Positions 45,729 through 56,863 are shown, counted from the stretch's first letter. The stretch: 64,000 bases of DNA from Boswellia sacra (GCA_013180625.2 SNVD02010093.1:62001-126000), one strand, 5' to 3'. Notes: a model not told the origin generated them from the sequence alone. Numbers and translations: made by a program.

Positions 45729-47017
45729 TGTTTTCTTGTGCTTTATTTTATTTTATGAGTCTTTCAGGTCATCTCTCTTTAATAACAGAAGCTTCAGGTA
45801 ATGTCTCCTATACTTTATCTCTCTACGTTTAAACATTGAGGATAATGTTTCATTTAGTTGGGGGCGAAAGATAGTAGACATAAGTGTGTCTTGAATATTT
45901 TTTCTAAAAAAAAAAAAAAAGCGAGTTAGTAATTAGATTCAGAGTGCGGTGTAAGGAGTTCAAATCCTCTTGGACGCATTCTGGGTCAGGAATGGCAGAG
46001 TAGGGAGGACCAGTTTGAACTCTTGAAACCCATTCTAACCAATTTGTCATTTTATTCTTGCATTTTTGAAGACTTATTTGATATTATTTAGTCTTGATTT
46101 TTGAATTTTATAACAAAGAGGTCTTATTCATTTCACTTTGAATTATTCAAATCTATGAACTCTCACAACATTATCAGTTAATAAACTATGTGCTTATGTA
46201 CTCGTTAAGCAAGTATTCATGAACCTTTCTTCACACACACACATACTTGATGCATGATTGTGGGTGGCAAAATGAAATGTTGTAATATTGAGTTCTTTTG
46301 TTTTGTTTAGGATAACAACACAAAGGAAGGGGAAAGTTAAAAAAAAAAAGGTGAAAAAAAGTGAAAAAAAAGAAAGCAATTGTGGATAAGCTTGGTCTCG
46401 TAGCCTCCTTAATTTGAGCAATTAAGCCCGAGGGGTGCCTCGACACCTAATACCCTAAGACCAACTGGTTTGGGAGCTATTGGCCCAAAGCTCGCTACAT
46501 GGATTAAGGAGAAAGCTTAATGGGATGGAACATTGCACTATCCACAAGTGTCTAAGCAAAAATAAAGCATCGGCAACCCGAGTCGTTAAGCTCGAAGGGG
46601 TGTCTTAACACCTAATGCCCTAAGGCCAACTGGTCTGGGAGTCATTAGCCTAAGGCTCGCTATATGGGTTAAAGATGCATTCTTTCAAAAAAAAAAAGAG
46701 AGAGAGAAAAAAATAAAATATATAAAATGAATGAATGCCCCCTACCTAAGGTTGTTAGCCTTAACAAATACTAGAACCGATATGGCTTATTTCTAATAAG
46801 CCCCATAGTCATGTGTCAACTGAGCACAAAAGAAGGTTGTGGATATCTTGACTGAAGGGTACATGAGTCATTTAAAAAAAATCAGTTGAGAGTTTGTTTA
46901 TTTGGATAAAATCAAGGAGAGTGCAATAATGACCACCTTGGATGTAAAATTCTATAAATCACTTCTAAATAATAACGCTTTAATTGCTAGGGACTAGCAA
47001 TAAGCTGTTGGGGGGTG
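45729..47017 (+). other. Element 3' interior, non-coding
   Basis: Contains AACATTGAGGATAATGTTTC then TTTAGTTGGGGG (about 45833-45865), a phrase typical of Athila-like elements downstream of their coding region. An A15 run follows (45906-45920), then sequence shared with the 25-kb element from CAGAGTGCGGTGTAAG onward. A duplicated ~90-bp block (about 46404-46500 and 46585-46675) matches the pair at 26980-27233. A purine-rich tract closes the interior. Confidence 0.6.
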
Positions 47018-48382
47018 CGATGAACACTTAAATATGCATGTTTAATAAGAGTTTAGTTCATCATATTACATTAATAGTGTCATTAAATTCCTCAACTTAA
47101 GCATATTTGTAGCATTTGCATCTTTGGAATTAATTTCTCTTAATTTTGGTTTTGTTACAGGTTCGGTAAAATAGGTATAACTCTCTATTTATAGATCATA
47201 ATGGTGAAAATCTTAATGTTTTGGAAAGCTGATTAAATTATCTACAAAATTATATTTCACAAGCTTCATCAAATTCGGGCTCTTAGTGGATCAAAAATGG
47301 GCTTGAAGTGAATCCATCTGCAGTTTCGGTCCAACCTGACCATGCCTCAGTATATTGACCATATCTCTCAGAATACATATCCAAATCATATGAATCAAGA
47401 TGTTCTAGAAAGCTGAAATAAATATCTATGACTTTCATGAAGACATGTGATTAAAATTCACAATAATTCAAGGTCAAAATCGGTGGTCAAAGTCGGTTCA
47501 CCTAATTACCCTAATTGTCAAAGTTGGTGCATCTAATATTTGACAATTATTCCTTTGTAATTTGACAAGTTTGCCCCTGAATGTATCTATAACTAGAGGT
47601 GCCTTGTGACCCATTAGGGCATCTTGGCCTTGCTGGGATCTTGTATTGTGTTTCTCTCTTGTATTTTTATGTTATTAATAAATCTTTTTTTTCTTGCAAT
47701 TTGTTTCCTTTCTTTTATAATGTCTTTCTAATTTCTCTCTTGCTAAGGTGAAATGGTGAAACCCTTGATATGAAAGTAAGGATTCTCTAACCCTTTAATA
47801 TGTGCTTAATAATCATAATCTTGTGTTGTTTATATGATTTATATTTATTTCTCTAATCAATCTTGACACCAATCGTAAAGTGGAGGTCTTGATCCATTGT
47901 CGACAATCCTTGGCACATCAAATGCTTGGATCCTTTCTAGATGTCGTATGGTTCTTCCTTACCGACATGAATCTAGTTAGGAACCTTGATTTGTTGTAGA
48001 CATATGAAGATTGGCACATTGGATGCTTGAACCCATTTACAAGAAGTGGTATAAATATTGGTAACGAAGCAAATATAATTCATATAACTAAAACGGGTTG
48101 TTTATCCTTATTTGAAATATCAAGGGCGGATCCCCTAACCTTAGCCCTCATTATTATTGTGTGAATTTCTCTTGTGTTATTCTTATTTATTGTTTAAGAA
48201 TTTGTTCTTTACTTATATTTGTTGATATTATCTTGCCATCCCTTTGAATCATCCACATCATATTTGCTTACTTATAGTTTGTAGCGCTAAAATCCCCTTC
48301 CTTGTGGATCGACCGCGGACTCACCGGGTTTATTACTTCGACACTTCTATACTTGGGAGACAATCCTTTTTCGGATGTGTCA
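47018..48382 (+). repeat. 3' LTR of the LOG-carrying element
   Basis: 1,365 bp. Its first base is C instead of T (CGATGAACAC). Ends GATGTGTCA, followed by the GTTGT duplication. Confidence 0.88.
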
Positions 48383-48405
48383 GTTGTAAAATTCTTTACA
48401 ACTTA

Positions 48406-48664
48406 CTTGATGAATAACCTCACCAAGACTTTTTCTTTCAACCCTTGATAACACCACACCAAGAGTTCTTCTTGATGAACAACCTCGCCAAGGCAACTTC
48501 CTTCAACCTTTGATAACACCACACCAAGAGTTCTTCTTGATGAACAACCTTGCCAAGGCAACTTCCTTCAACCCTTGATAACGCCACACCAAGAGTTCTT
48601 CTTGATGAACAACCTCACCAAGTATTTTTCTTCAACTCTTGATAACACCACACCAAGAGTTCTC
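48406..48664 (+). repeat. 65-bp tandem repeat, four copies
   Basis: Units start at 48406, 48471, 48536 and 48601 with CTTGATGAA(T/C)AACCT and end CCAAGAGTTCTT. The two middle units are nearly identical; the outer ones are more diverged. Confidence 0.9.
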
Positions 48665-48989
48665 TCAAGGATCACTATTATCCTTTACAAGAATGATCTC
48701 ACACTCACCACAATACAAGAATAAAGATAATTGTTTACAACAAAATACAACTCTCCTCAAAGAGTAGATAAAGAATATAAAAACTCTCTAAACTTGATAT
48801 TTCTCTTATCTGTGGCTTGATCAATTCTTGTTGAATGAATGGGAGAATGGCTCTTTTTATAGGCAAATGAGATAAACTTGATCAAGTGAAGACGCCAACT
48901 TCAAATTTTCTACGCACCATAAAAACCAAAATTTTGTCTACCATTTTTATCAATGTTCTGTTTCCAATTTGAAAATCTGCAAAACATAA

Positions 48990-49640
48990 AAGATCTGCAT
49001 ATTTGAATAATCTTTCCAACGCCACAAGAATCAAGTTATTTGGATATTTCTAGCTCAAGATATGGATAAAACACTATTCGGTACTTATGTGAGTTGATTT
49101 TTCTTCCTTATGTCAGTCCACCGAATTGCATATCAATTATGTCGGCCTTTCATTTGAAATTTGAATTTATTCAAACCATGTGAAATGTGCCTCATTAAGT
49201 CATCTTTCCAATGCCATATAAATCAAGTCATTTGGATATCGTTAGCTTAAGATATGGATAAAAGACCATTCAGTGCTCATGTCAGTTGATTTTTCTTCCT
49301 AATGCCAGTCCACCGACTTGAATGTCAATTATGTCTACTTTCCATTGGGAATTTGAATTTCTTCAAAAAAATATGAAATGTGCCCCATTAAATAATATTT
49401 CCAATTCCACAAGAATCAAGTAATTTGGATATCTATATCTCAAGATATGTACAAAATAATATTCGGTGCTCATGTCAGCTGCATCTATTTGTCTTTCAAA
49501 TTGCATGATGATTTGGACAATCTTGCACTTGAAATTTGGGTTTCTTTAAGACATATAAAATGTTATATATTGAGTAAGAATTCCAAAGGCTCAAGAATCA
49601 CGTCATTTGGATATTTATAGAGAAATATATGACCAATTGA
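48990..49640 (+). repeat. ~190-bp tandem repeat, three to four diverged copies
   Basis: Repeating landmarks are CCACAAGAATCAAGT, ATTTGGATAT, CAAGATATGGATAAAA, ATTCGGTGCTCATGTCAG and a TTTGAATTT-TTCAAA segment. Confidence 0.7.
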
Positions 49641-49850
49641 TTAAACATTACTCATTTGTCATATTTCTTGAGTCAAACCTTAACATGTAATCTTCTCCTT
49701 AGCTTCAACACTTCATTTTAATAAGCCTCCTCTTGATTTTACAAATATTTCATTGAATCTTATTCTTGCACATAAATAAATATATTAGTAATTCTTCAAT
49801 AAATCAATGTGTATTTTTATCATCAAAATTATCATGTAGCCTTAGGGATA

Positions 49851-50034
49851 ACAGTTACAAGCGGCGGATGTGGAGTATTGAGGGGAGCGAAGGGATAGGG
49901 ATTTAGGCCTCTGGGGTGGAGAAACAGATTGGGGGTGGGGGGTGCAGGAATTTAAAAAGAAAGGGTAAATTAGTCTCTTAAATCTTTTATTAGTTTTGAA
50001 TCAAACTGACTTCGTTAAGTGTATGTTAGCTAGA
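49851..50034. other. MULE interior, right part, non-coding
   Basis: GC-richer than its surroundings, with GATTGGGGGTGGGGGGTGC near 49930. No gene was recognised. Confidence 0.4.
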
Positions 50035-50144
50035 TCTAGATGAATCTAAAATGCAAACGTTAGGGATTACATTAATATATTCGTATAAGAGGCATTCTGT
50101 ACGATAATAAGCTAAACTTTAAGGGTGGTTTATGATATTATCCC
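50035..50144 (-). repeat. Right terminal inverted repeat of the MULE
   Basis: Complement of 38963-39072, ending GATATTATCCC. Confidence 0.82.
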
Positions 50145-50697
50145 GATTATAAATGTTTAAATACTTCAATAGTAATATTTTTAAAATATTAATTTGCAAA
50201 TATTATTAGTATATTAAAAAAAATGAAAATAGGGATGATAGTGGGGTTAGTCACGGGTGGAAGGCCTTTCCTATTCCCCACCCTATTATTCAATTTAACT
50301 CTCAATCTCCACTAATTTTTAATGCTTTTTTAGGCTAGACAGGCATGCGAAATCTTCGTGGGGCGTTCACTTTTCCCAACCATATCCTATTTTCGTTATA
50401 ACATCTTTTATATAATTAAAATTAATTATTTAATAAAATAACGCAACAATTATTATAAAAGAATAATATAATTTTATGTTTTTGTAATAATCAGAATATC
50501 AAAAGTCAAATAAAAATAGTGATTATACGTTTATATGTTTTTTTATATGTAATAGTTTATTACATGAAAATAAAAATAAAAAATATATTTTATCTTTTAA
50601 TAGATAATGTTAAGGTACTGGGCGAGTGCGGGATGAGGAATAATAAATCATCCCCACCCTATCAAAATGTGATGATTGAAATTCTATCCTCACCTCA
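50145..50697 (+). repeat. Dispersed repeat copy B, right half
   Basis: Matches about 35495-36045 of copy A (AGGCCTTTCCTATTC, ATAAAAGAATAATATAATTTT, TAATAAATCATCCCCACCCT). It stops at the CACTA-like end at 50698. Confidence 0.75.
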
Positions 50698-51155
50698 CAC
50701 TATAAGAAAAACTCGCATATTTAGTGGTCAAAAAAATGACACCAATGACACCGCCAAATATAGTATATTTGACTGTCGATCAAAACGTCAAATATATTCA
50801 CAGCCATATTTTTCACATAAAAACGCTAAGTATAATAACATAAATACTGTAGGAAAAATGTCATATTTGTCACTTTTTATTGTCAAATTTGATAGGTTGT
50901 AACGGTTATATTTTTGAATTCCAACATATTTATCGCTTTTTGGCTGATAAATATAATTTTGTAACGGTTAACTTTTTAAAATTTTGTCATATTTGGTGTC
51001 TTTTGAATGATAAATATGGTTTTGTAACGATTAATTTTTTTGAATTTAGCCATATTTAGCGCTTTTTGAACGATAAATATGGTTTTGCAACAGATAACTT
51101 TTTTCAATTTTGTCATATTTGACGCTTTTTGAACAATAAATATGGTTTTATAATA
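50698..51155 (+). mobile_element. CACTA-type left end with subterminal repeats
   Basis: Begins CACTATAAGAAAAACTCGC, truncating repeat copy B. About four related units of roughly 65 bp follow, with (G/A)CGCTTTTTGAACGATAAA, TATGGTTTTGTAACG and TTTTGTCATATTTG-like parts. A right end was not found, so whether the NUP214-like exons downstream lie inside this element is an inference. Confidence 0.55.
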
Positions 51156-52350
51156 GTACAACATTCAAATCAAAATATTCAAATTAAGCACCATATGAAC
51201 TACAACATTCAAATTACTTCACTAACATCCAAGTCAAATTGATTATTCCTAGTTATAATCTAATGAGTTCCACGTCAATAACTCTAAGCATGTCAAAATA
51301 ATAACATAGGTGGACTTTATACTTTAAGGCAAGTATGTAGTTGTAGTCCACATTTGCATTCTATCACAAACACAAACATGTAAATAGCAAAAGATAAACA
51401 TCATGCACTTCAATATGTACAAAAGAAAAATTTCCTACAAAATGCTCCAACAATCCGGTCACTGTGAAAGCATTATCACCATATGCAGCTGGCTCTTCAT
51501 CAAAAGCTTGCCAAGAGAATCCTCCATGCATAGGAACCCGAGTCATTTTCATCTGTTAGCTTTGTGCACCAACCGAGACAAAGATTGGAAGTAAATGTCA
51601 GCATCTGGTTTATTATGAAATTCTAAGAAAGGGAAAAACTATACTTTATGATGCCTATTGAAAATCACAAATTCTTGTCAAAGTAATGTGATTAATACTA
51701 GAATAAGAACCAATAAATACATGTAAGCTAGCTAACTAAACTGCAAAACAAAGTTCATTGGAGGTCTTTTCTCACCTTTGCAGTGTTATATACAGTGTTC
51801 TAGCAGTCAGGCAGAATACTAATAGACCAGGGAGGTAAATCATCATCATTATCTAAAAAAAGGGTCATTGAAGAATATTTACAAAATAATTTTAGAGGAA
51901 AAAAACGCAGAAAGCAAATATAAATGTCATTTAATTATTGAAAATGAAGTTGTACATGCAGTCTATAAGTTCATTTAGATTTACTAACTAATATTATTTT
52001 TCTAGAACATCAATACCCTTTCCAAAAGCCAAAGAATAGTTCCTGAACCACTAAACCAATCATTAAGATAAATTAACACAAAGAATTCTTAATGGGTAGT
52101 ATTTGAAGACTATGCTTGAGGCTCAAGCCATTTTAGCCTTTGATTAAACAATACACAATTTCACAACTCCTAGATATCCATCAAAAGATATGTTATCTAG
52201 TTATGTCTTTCAGTAGACAACATTTGCACTCAATAAACCTTTGCATATACTAATCATAATCACTTATGAATAAAGAATACTATGGTAAAACAAAACATTC
52301 ATTTGGTCGTTTGCATCAAAAGGTCTAGAATATAATACAAGTTTAAGCAC
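51156..52350. other. Non-coding, one unidentified protein-like stretch
   Basis: A minus-strand stretch near 51430-51545 reads MHGGFSWQAFDEEPAAYGD and GLLEHFVGNF but was not recognised. ACATTCAAATTACTTCACTAAC near 51205 (read as ACATTCAAATTAC and TTCACTAACA) recurs near 54543. Confidence 0.4.
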
Positions 52351-53727
52351 CTTGAAGCTCAATCCTTAGAAGCCAATTATCTCAGTCAATATCAACAACA
52401 TCAACATCATTCCCTCTGTCACCCAGGGACCAACTGAGCAACATTACATGTTGATCTGTATTCTTTCTATTTGTAGTAATTGCAAGCTCACTGAAATTAA
52501 AATCAAGAAAAGAAGTTAACTTTGCCATCACCAATGAATTGGCGGGTTTAGAAACTTAATAAGAGAATACTTTCAAGGATATGACCCAAGAGAAGAAAAT
52601 AATAGAGGACCTACTCACTGCATAACTCAAGTCTACAAAAAGTAATTGACAGTCAAGTAAATAAAAGTTAGAAAACGTTGCTAGCAGTCAAGAAAAGAGA
52701 CTTAATTTTATTTCATCAGCCAAAACTGCATCGTTCCCCTCCTAAGCATAACTGTGTTTTCTTGGGAAAAACCATAAGGTTAGACATTGCGTTAAATTAT
52801 CTAAGGTAGTATATAAAGTCCAAATAATTTAACTGCTAAAAATGCAGGCATACTTCATTAATCAAACCACATAAAAAGTATGCACCAGATCTGGAATTGA
52901 AATGAATTTAATATTCACAAATGCCAAACATTAAAAAAGTAACAATAATTAAATAAAGAAATAAAAGTTCAAATATATGAAAGTAATAAGACCATACCAT
53001 TGATCTAAGTAGCTCAATAATAAATAAGGTCCAGTTCCAAAGGGCACAATGTCATCAACTAGACCAGTAAATAAATCATAGAAGGATAGAACAACTGGGT
53101 TAGAAGAAGCCTGCAAAAAGTATATCCTCAAATCAACATGAGATACAATAACAGAGATGAATAAGAAAGGTTATTATCACAGTGGTTAATGTAGCCAGAG
53201 CAATGAATTAAATTAACAAAAATTGCCAGATTGATCCCTTTATAATTGGTGGTTGCACATGCATTGCTTGATAGGTTAAGGAGTTCGCTCATCAACAATC
53301 AAGTAGGGAAAAGTTGATTACTACAAATTATAAAAGCTTAATTATGTGGCTGGTCTATATTCCCTGTGAACCTGATTCCTAGGAATATATAATAGTGCTT
53401 CAACTATGAAGTTGAAAACAAAACATGACAAGTGCAGTTTTCTATTCCAAGTAATAAACTTGGTCAACAATACATCTAGCCTTTCACTCTACGATACAAG
53501 TTGGAAGAAATTATTGGCAACAATAAAATAAAATAAGTTCAACCAATATTCAATGAGAATAAAAATCTTTTGGCCATCAATGTGCAGGAAATACCTACTC
53601 ACATCAATAATTTTGCCACTTTTGCTTTTGATTACTTGGACAAGGTAATTTTCCTCATTCCCGTCTTCAGTTGATTGAAAACAACCGATGATAATACAAT
53701 CACGGCGAACCAACTTGATAGAATCCA
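52351..53727 (-). pseudogene. NUP214-like nuclear pore gene fragment, three exons
   Basis: Three minus-strand exons splice in phase: 53603-53727 ([36 protein letters not shown]), 52998-53110 (ASSNPVVLSFYDLFTGLVDD, IVPFGTGPYLLLSYLDQ) and 52351-52500 (CELAITTNRKNTDQHVMLLS, WSLGDRGNDVVDID). AG acceptors and GT donors border each, and the split Cys codon between exons 2 and 3 is restored by splicing. This resembles the N-terminal beta-propeller part of plant NUP214, a cytoplasmic-side nucleoporin in mRNA export. The assignment is from memory. A TGA follows VDID within the last exon, and no exons were found upstream or downstream. It is a gene fragment, probably carried by the CACTA-like element whose left end is at 50698. 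Confidence 0.68.
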
Positions 53728-54503
53728 CTGATGCAAACATTTAATAAGTACTTTCAGAAGTAGATAATACAGAAAGTTTTGAAACAGACTTATGTCAACA
53801 GAAAAGATTTCTATTTAAAGTATGACTGGCACTTCAATTTCCTATTTTTTTGATAAGCCACTATCATTCATAAACACCTCTTCACACTTTCATATTGCTT
53901 TAACAACCAAGAAAAATCCCAATAAAACCAATAGCTTACAAACACAAAACGTTCACTAAACACCAAAAAGACACAAGTACCAGTTTGCTGTCAACACTTG
54001 ACTACCAGTATGCTGTCATCAATCAAGTTAAGAAATTCTCCAACGCTAGCCACAAAACAACCAGTTTAATTAGATAAAGAAACGATATATAGCAACTAAA
54101 ACAATAAACAACTCCATCACATATATATCAACTAAAGAAATTAAAACTTTACCAGCTTCATATAGTCTTCAATTAGATTTAGAAATAATATATATCACAT
54201 GGCACAGTTGTCAACCACAACAACCAACCAATTAAATGGACATGTAATTAATGCAGAGCAAAGACATATATGGAAACTCAACTAGCTGCAAATCTTTTAA
54301 GTGAATTAACTGCTCTTTATAAATCATGATCTTGTGATGCTATGTCAAGGCAGGAACACACATACCTGCAAAATCAATCATACAACATAACCAATTGCCC
54401 ACATCATACTCTTGCAATACATCAACAGCACTTTAGCAACTTTGCTGACTGCTTCGTAATGTAATCCATGCCTTCATCTATGTGCAAAATCAGATGATGC
54501 TCT
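53728..54503. other. Non-coding, AT-rich
   Basis: No further NUP214-like exon and no other gene was recognised on either strand. Confidence 0.45.
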
Positions 54504-54632
54504 CAAATCAAATCATCCAAATTAAATACCACATGAACTAAAACATTCAAATCGTTTCACTAACAACCAAGTAAATATATAAAGCATCATATATTTAGTT
54601 CATGTGGTATTTAATTTGAATGATTTGATGTG
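54504..54632. repeat. Inverted repeat (hairpin), ~37-bp arms
   Basis: The left arm at 54504-54540 includes TTAAATACCACATGAACTA. The right arm at 54596-54632 is its near-perfect complement, TAGTTCATGTGGTATTTAA. The loop is about 55 bp. Confidence 0.8.
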
Positions 54633-55630
54633 TTTTCTCAAACAACTAATTGGTATATGTTAAATCAATTCCCACTTATTGTACACAAATTATGGACATT
54701 CATTCGAAAGTACTTTGAATTAATAAGATTACATTTAATATATATCATTTTCAAATTGCAATTATTATTCTATCAAAGTAATCTCAACCATTGATCATGT
54801 ACTGATATATCATATAACAATACTTAAAACGACAAAGTCCACCACAAGAATGTTGAACTAGTAAACTAATTACAATGCTTCTCACAATTAGTTCCAATAA
54901 TTAAATTTTAATCATTATTATGCATTAGAACACAAAAGAGCTTTAGATTCTAATCCAAATTAATACGTTTGATACCATAATCATGCTAAGAAAAATTAAA
55001 ATTGTAAAAAATAAGAGGACAGACGAGCAAAAACAACAAAAACTATGACATTTACCTTCACCAAACAAAGTGTTTTCTTTAAGGAAAACGAAACCATAAC
55101 CACAATAGATTACTCGTTAAAATGATAATAGTAACAGAAAATATTGGCTGCTCATTAAAATGATCAGATTACTATTTTAACAAATGTATAATAAAATTTT
55201 CAACTTCAAAGCAAAAGCATATTATACTTTTAACCCGATTCTTTCTTGGAAACACAAATTGAAGAATATCATAAAACAACCACTAAAGTATAATATATCA
55301 CACAAAAAGGAGAAGAATAATAAGAAAAATAAAGTTAATGTAGTCTAGCGACAATGAAAGCTATAATTAATTGATATCAATTACCCTTACAATTAACTCT
55401 CTTCCATTTAATAAATTAATTAACTCTTATTACTTGAGCTACAATGACAAATTTTATAATTAGCTTTTGTCTCATAATCACATGTAAACCTTTAGGAAAA
55501 CATGAAAATATTTCTAGTATATATACATGTGTGTGTGTATAAAGATGGTACCTTTCCCAACTTTTTGGATGTTAAGTACTGATCAAACCTTGAAACAATT
55601 CATCCACCTATGCATTACAGATATGTTACT
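54633..55630. other. Non-coding, AT-rich
   Basis: No gene was recognised. A short (GT)n run is at about 55529-55538. The left boundary of the copia LTR must lie near the end of this stretch or a little beyond. Confidence 0.4.
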
Positions 55631-55647
55631 GCTAGTGTTAAGTGTGT

Positions 55648-55985
55648 CAAGCTGATATCGAGATGTGTCGAGAGTGGTTGTCTAGCTTATTTCCAGTGAA
55701 GCGTTGTTTTGCCAAGCGTCAAGCATATTGTTGAGTTGTCGAGATTGTCAAGTGACGAGTTAATGTCTAGTTGTCAAGATGATATGTGTGTCGAGTTTAT
55801 CTACATGTCAAGCTTGTATGCATCGTGTGTCGAGAGTGTCGAGTGTCAAGTGTCAAATGTTGACTGTCGAGTGTCGCGCAGATGTGTAGAGAAGGTTTGT
55901 GACGAGTCTGTTATGTCAAAAATGTCGAGCATCAAGTGTCAAGCGTCGAGCATGTTTGTCAAGCACTTGCCGAGAACGTTAAAGA
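55648..55985 (+). repeat. Degenerate TGTCGAG/TGTCAAG repeat cluster in the LTR
   Basis: Around two dozen occurrences of GTCGAG, GTCAAG or one-base variants in about 340 bp, for example GTGTCGAGAGTGTCGAGTG. It lies upstream of the TATA box, in what would be the U3 promoter region. Confidence 0.75.
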
Positions 55986-56300
55986 CAAGATTTTTGGTTA
56001 CTACATCCATGTGCCATGCATGTGTTATGTTTTGTTCAACTTGTGATGAAGTAAGAATATTTCTTTGATTATTTTACTGTTTCTAGAATTATATTTTAGG
56101 AAGTATTTGACTTATAATAAATATCTTCTAAGATTAGGATATAATACCTTGTATCCTAATTAGAATAGAAGATTATTTATTTATCTTAATTTCTTTAGGA
56201 ACTTTATTATATCACTTCCTATTTTATTTCTCCTAATCCTAATGTGATTTTGATTTAGATCTTTTATAGGAATTCTAGAGGATTTCATCCAGGCCTCCCA

Positions 56301-56310
56301 CTATATATAC
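56301..56310 (+). promoter_or_regulatory. TATA box of the copia LTR
   Basis: CTATATATAC lies about 560 bp before the primer-binding site, followed by a G-rich to T-rich leader. Transcription would start around 56335. Confidence 0.55.
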
Positions 56311-56863
56311 TAAGTTATTTTTACATAACTTAGGTGTGAAGAAATTCATTAGTTGGAAAGTGTTCTGTGTTTCGGCATTTCAAGATTTAAGTTAGGAGCT
56401 TCAACGCAAATTGGGATATCTTCTTTAATTTGATTCTTTGAGTCTTTGTTGCATGAGAGATAAAAATCGTACATGAGTTGTTGATTAAGTCTGTGTGAGT
56501 TAGTAGACACTTGGGATAACTTGCGGGTTGAGTGTTTATGTAATTCAGCGTTAGACATTGGTGTTATGTATAACTTAACAGCGTGTTGTTAAGTTATCTA
56601 TGACAGAGAGTGGGCAGTGTCACTAGAGTTTAAGATCTTTGCGAAGATTTTTGTTTTATAAAGATTAGGTCAGTGTGTGAGAGTGAGTCAATTCTGTAAA
56701 AGGTCATAAAGATTGTACAAATAAGAACTTAGTGATTTGCAGCTTTATAGCTGTCCGTGAATGTAGGTTTTATAATCAAACCACGTAAAAATTCTCTTGT
56801 GCTAATTTATATTACAGTTTACTATTATATTTCTTATAACTGCATACTTCCAGAACTTACAAT

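Larger units (their letters stand above)
41034..48382 (+). mobile_element. Gag-only Athila-like LTR element carrying a LOG gene
   Basis: LTRs at 41034-42403 and 47018-48382 are flanked by GTTGT on both sides (41029-41033 and 48383-48387), a perfect 5-bp target duplication. A primer-binding-like TTTTTGGCACCGTTGCCGGG follows the 5' LTR, and a purine-rich tract (GTTGGGGGGTG) precedes the 3' LTR. The 4.6-kb interior contains one long gag frame and then, where pol would be expected, a LOG-like cytokinin riboside phosphoribohydrolase gene in the same orientation. No protease, reverse transcriptase or integrase was seen. The structure is a terminal-repeat element with gag only, plus a transduced plant gene. 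It is nested in LTR-like DNA inside the Mutator-like element. Confidence 0.88.
48388..49850 (+). repeat. LTR-like sequence, right piece, rich in tandem repeats
   Basis: Continuation of the LTR-like DNA interrupted at 41033. It contains four 65-bp units and then three to four units of about 190 bp, listed separately. The end position near ATAACA (about 49850) is a guess. Confidence 0.4.
38963..50144. mobile_element. Mutator-like (MULE-type) element holding nested insertions
   Basis: The left end GGGATAATATCACAAACCAC and the complement of the right end GGGATAATATCATAAACCAC agree for about 110 bp, including CCCTTAAAGTTTAGCTTATT and ATCCCTAACGTTTG. GATTATAAT/A flanks both sides (38954-38962 and 50145-50153), a 9-bp duplication with one mismatch. 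Long inverted repeats with 9-bp duplications are the hallmark of Mutator-like elements. The 11.2-kb span includes a 7.3-kb LTR element and a 0.5-kb hAT MITE; without them about 3.3 kb remains, with no transposase. Insertion into repeat copy B is confirmed by the uninterrupted copy A at 35.5 kb. Confidence 0.8.
55631..56861 (+). repeat. 5' LTR of the copia element (left edge uncertain)
   Basis: The right edge is fixed by the primer-binding site 2 bp further on (LTR end AACTTACA). The left edge is placed tentatively near TGTTACTGC (about 55624-55634). No second LTR is available for comparison. Confidence 0.5.

Noticed and set aside
45906..45920. A15 run as the poly(A) tail of the LOG retrocopy
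   Set aside because: A phrase typical of Athila-like elements lies between the LOG stop and this run, so the run need not belong to the LOG message. No target duplication flanks the LOG segment.
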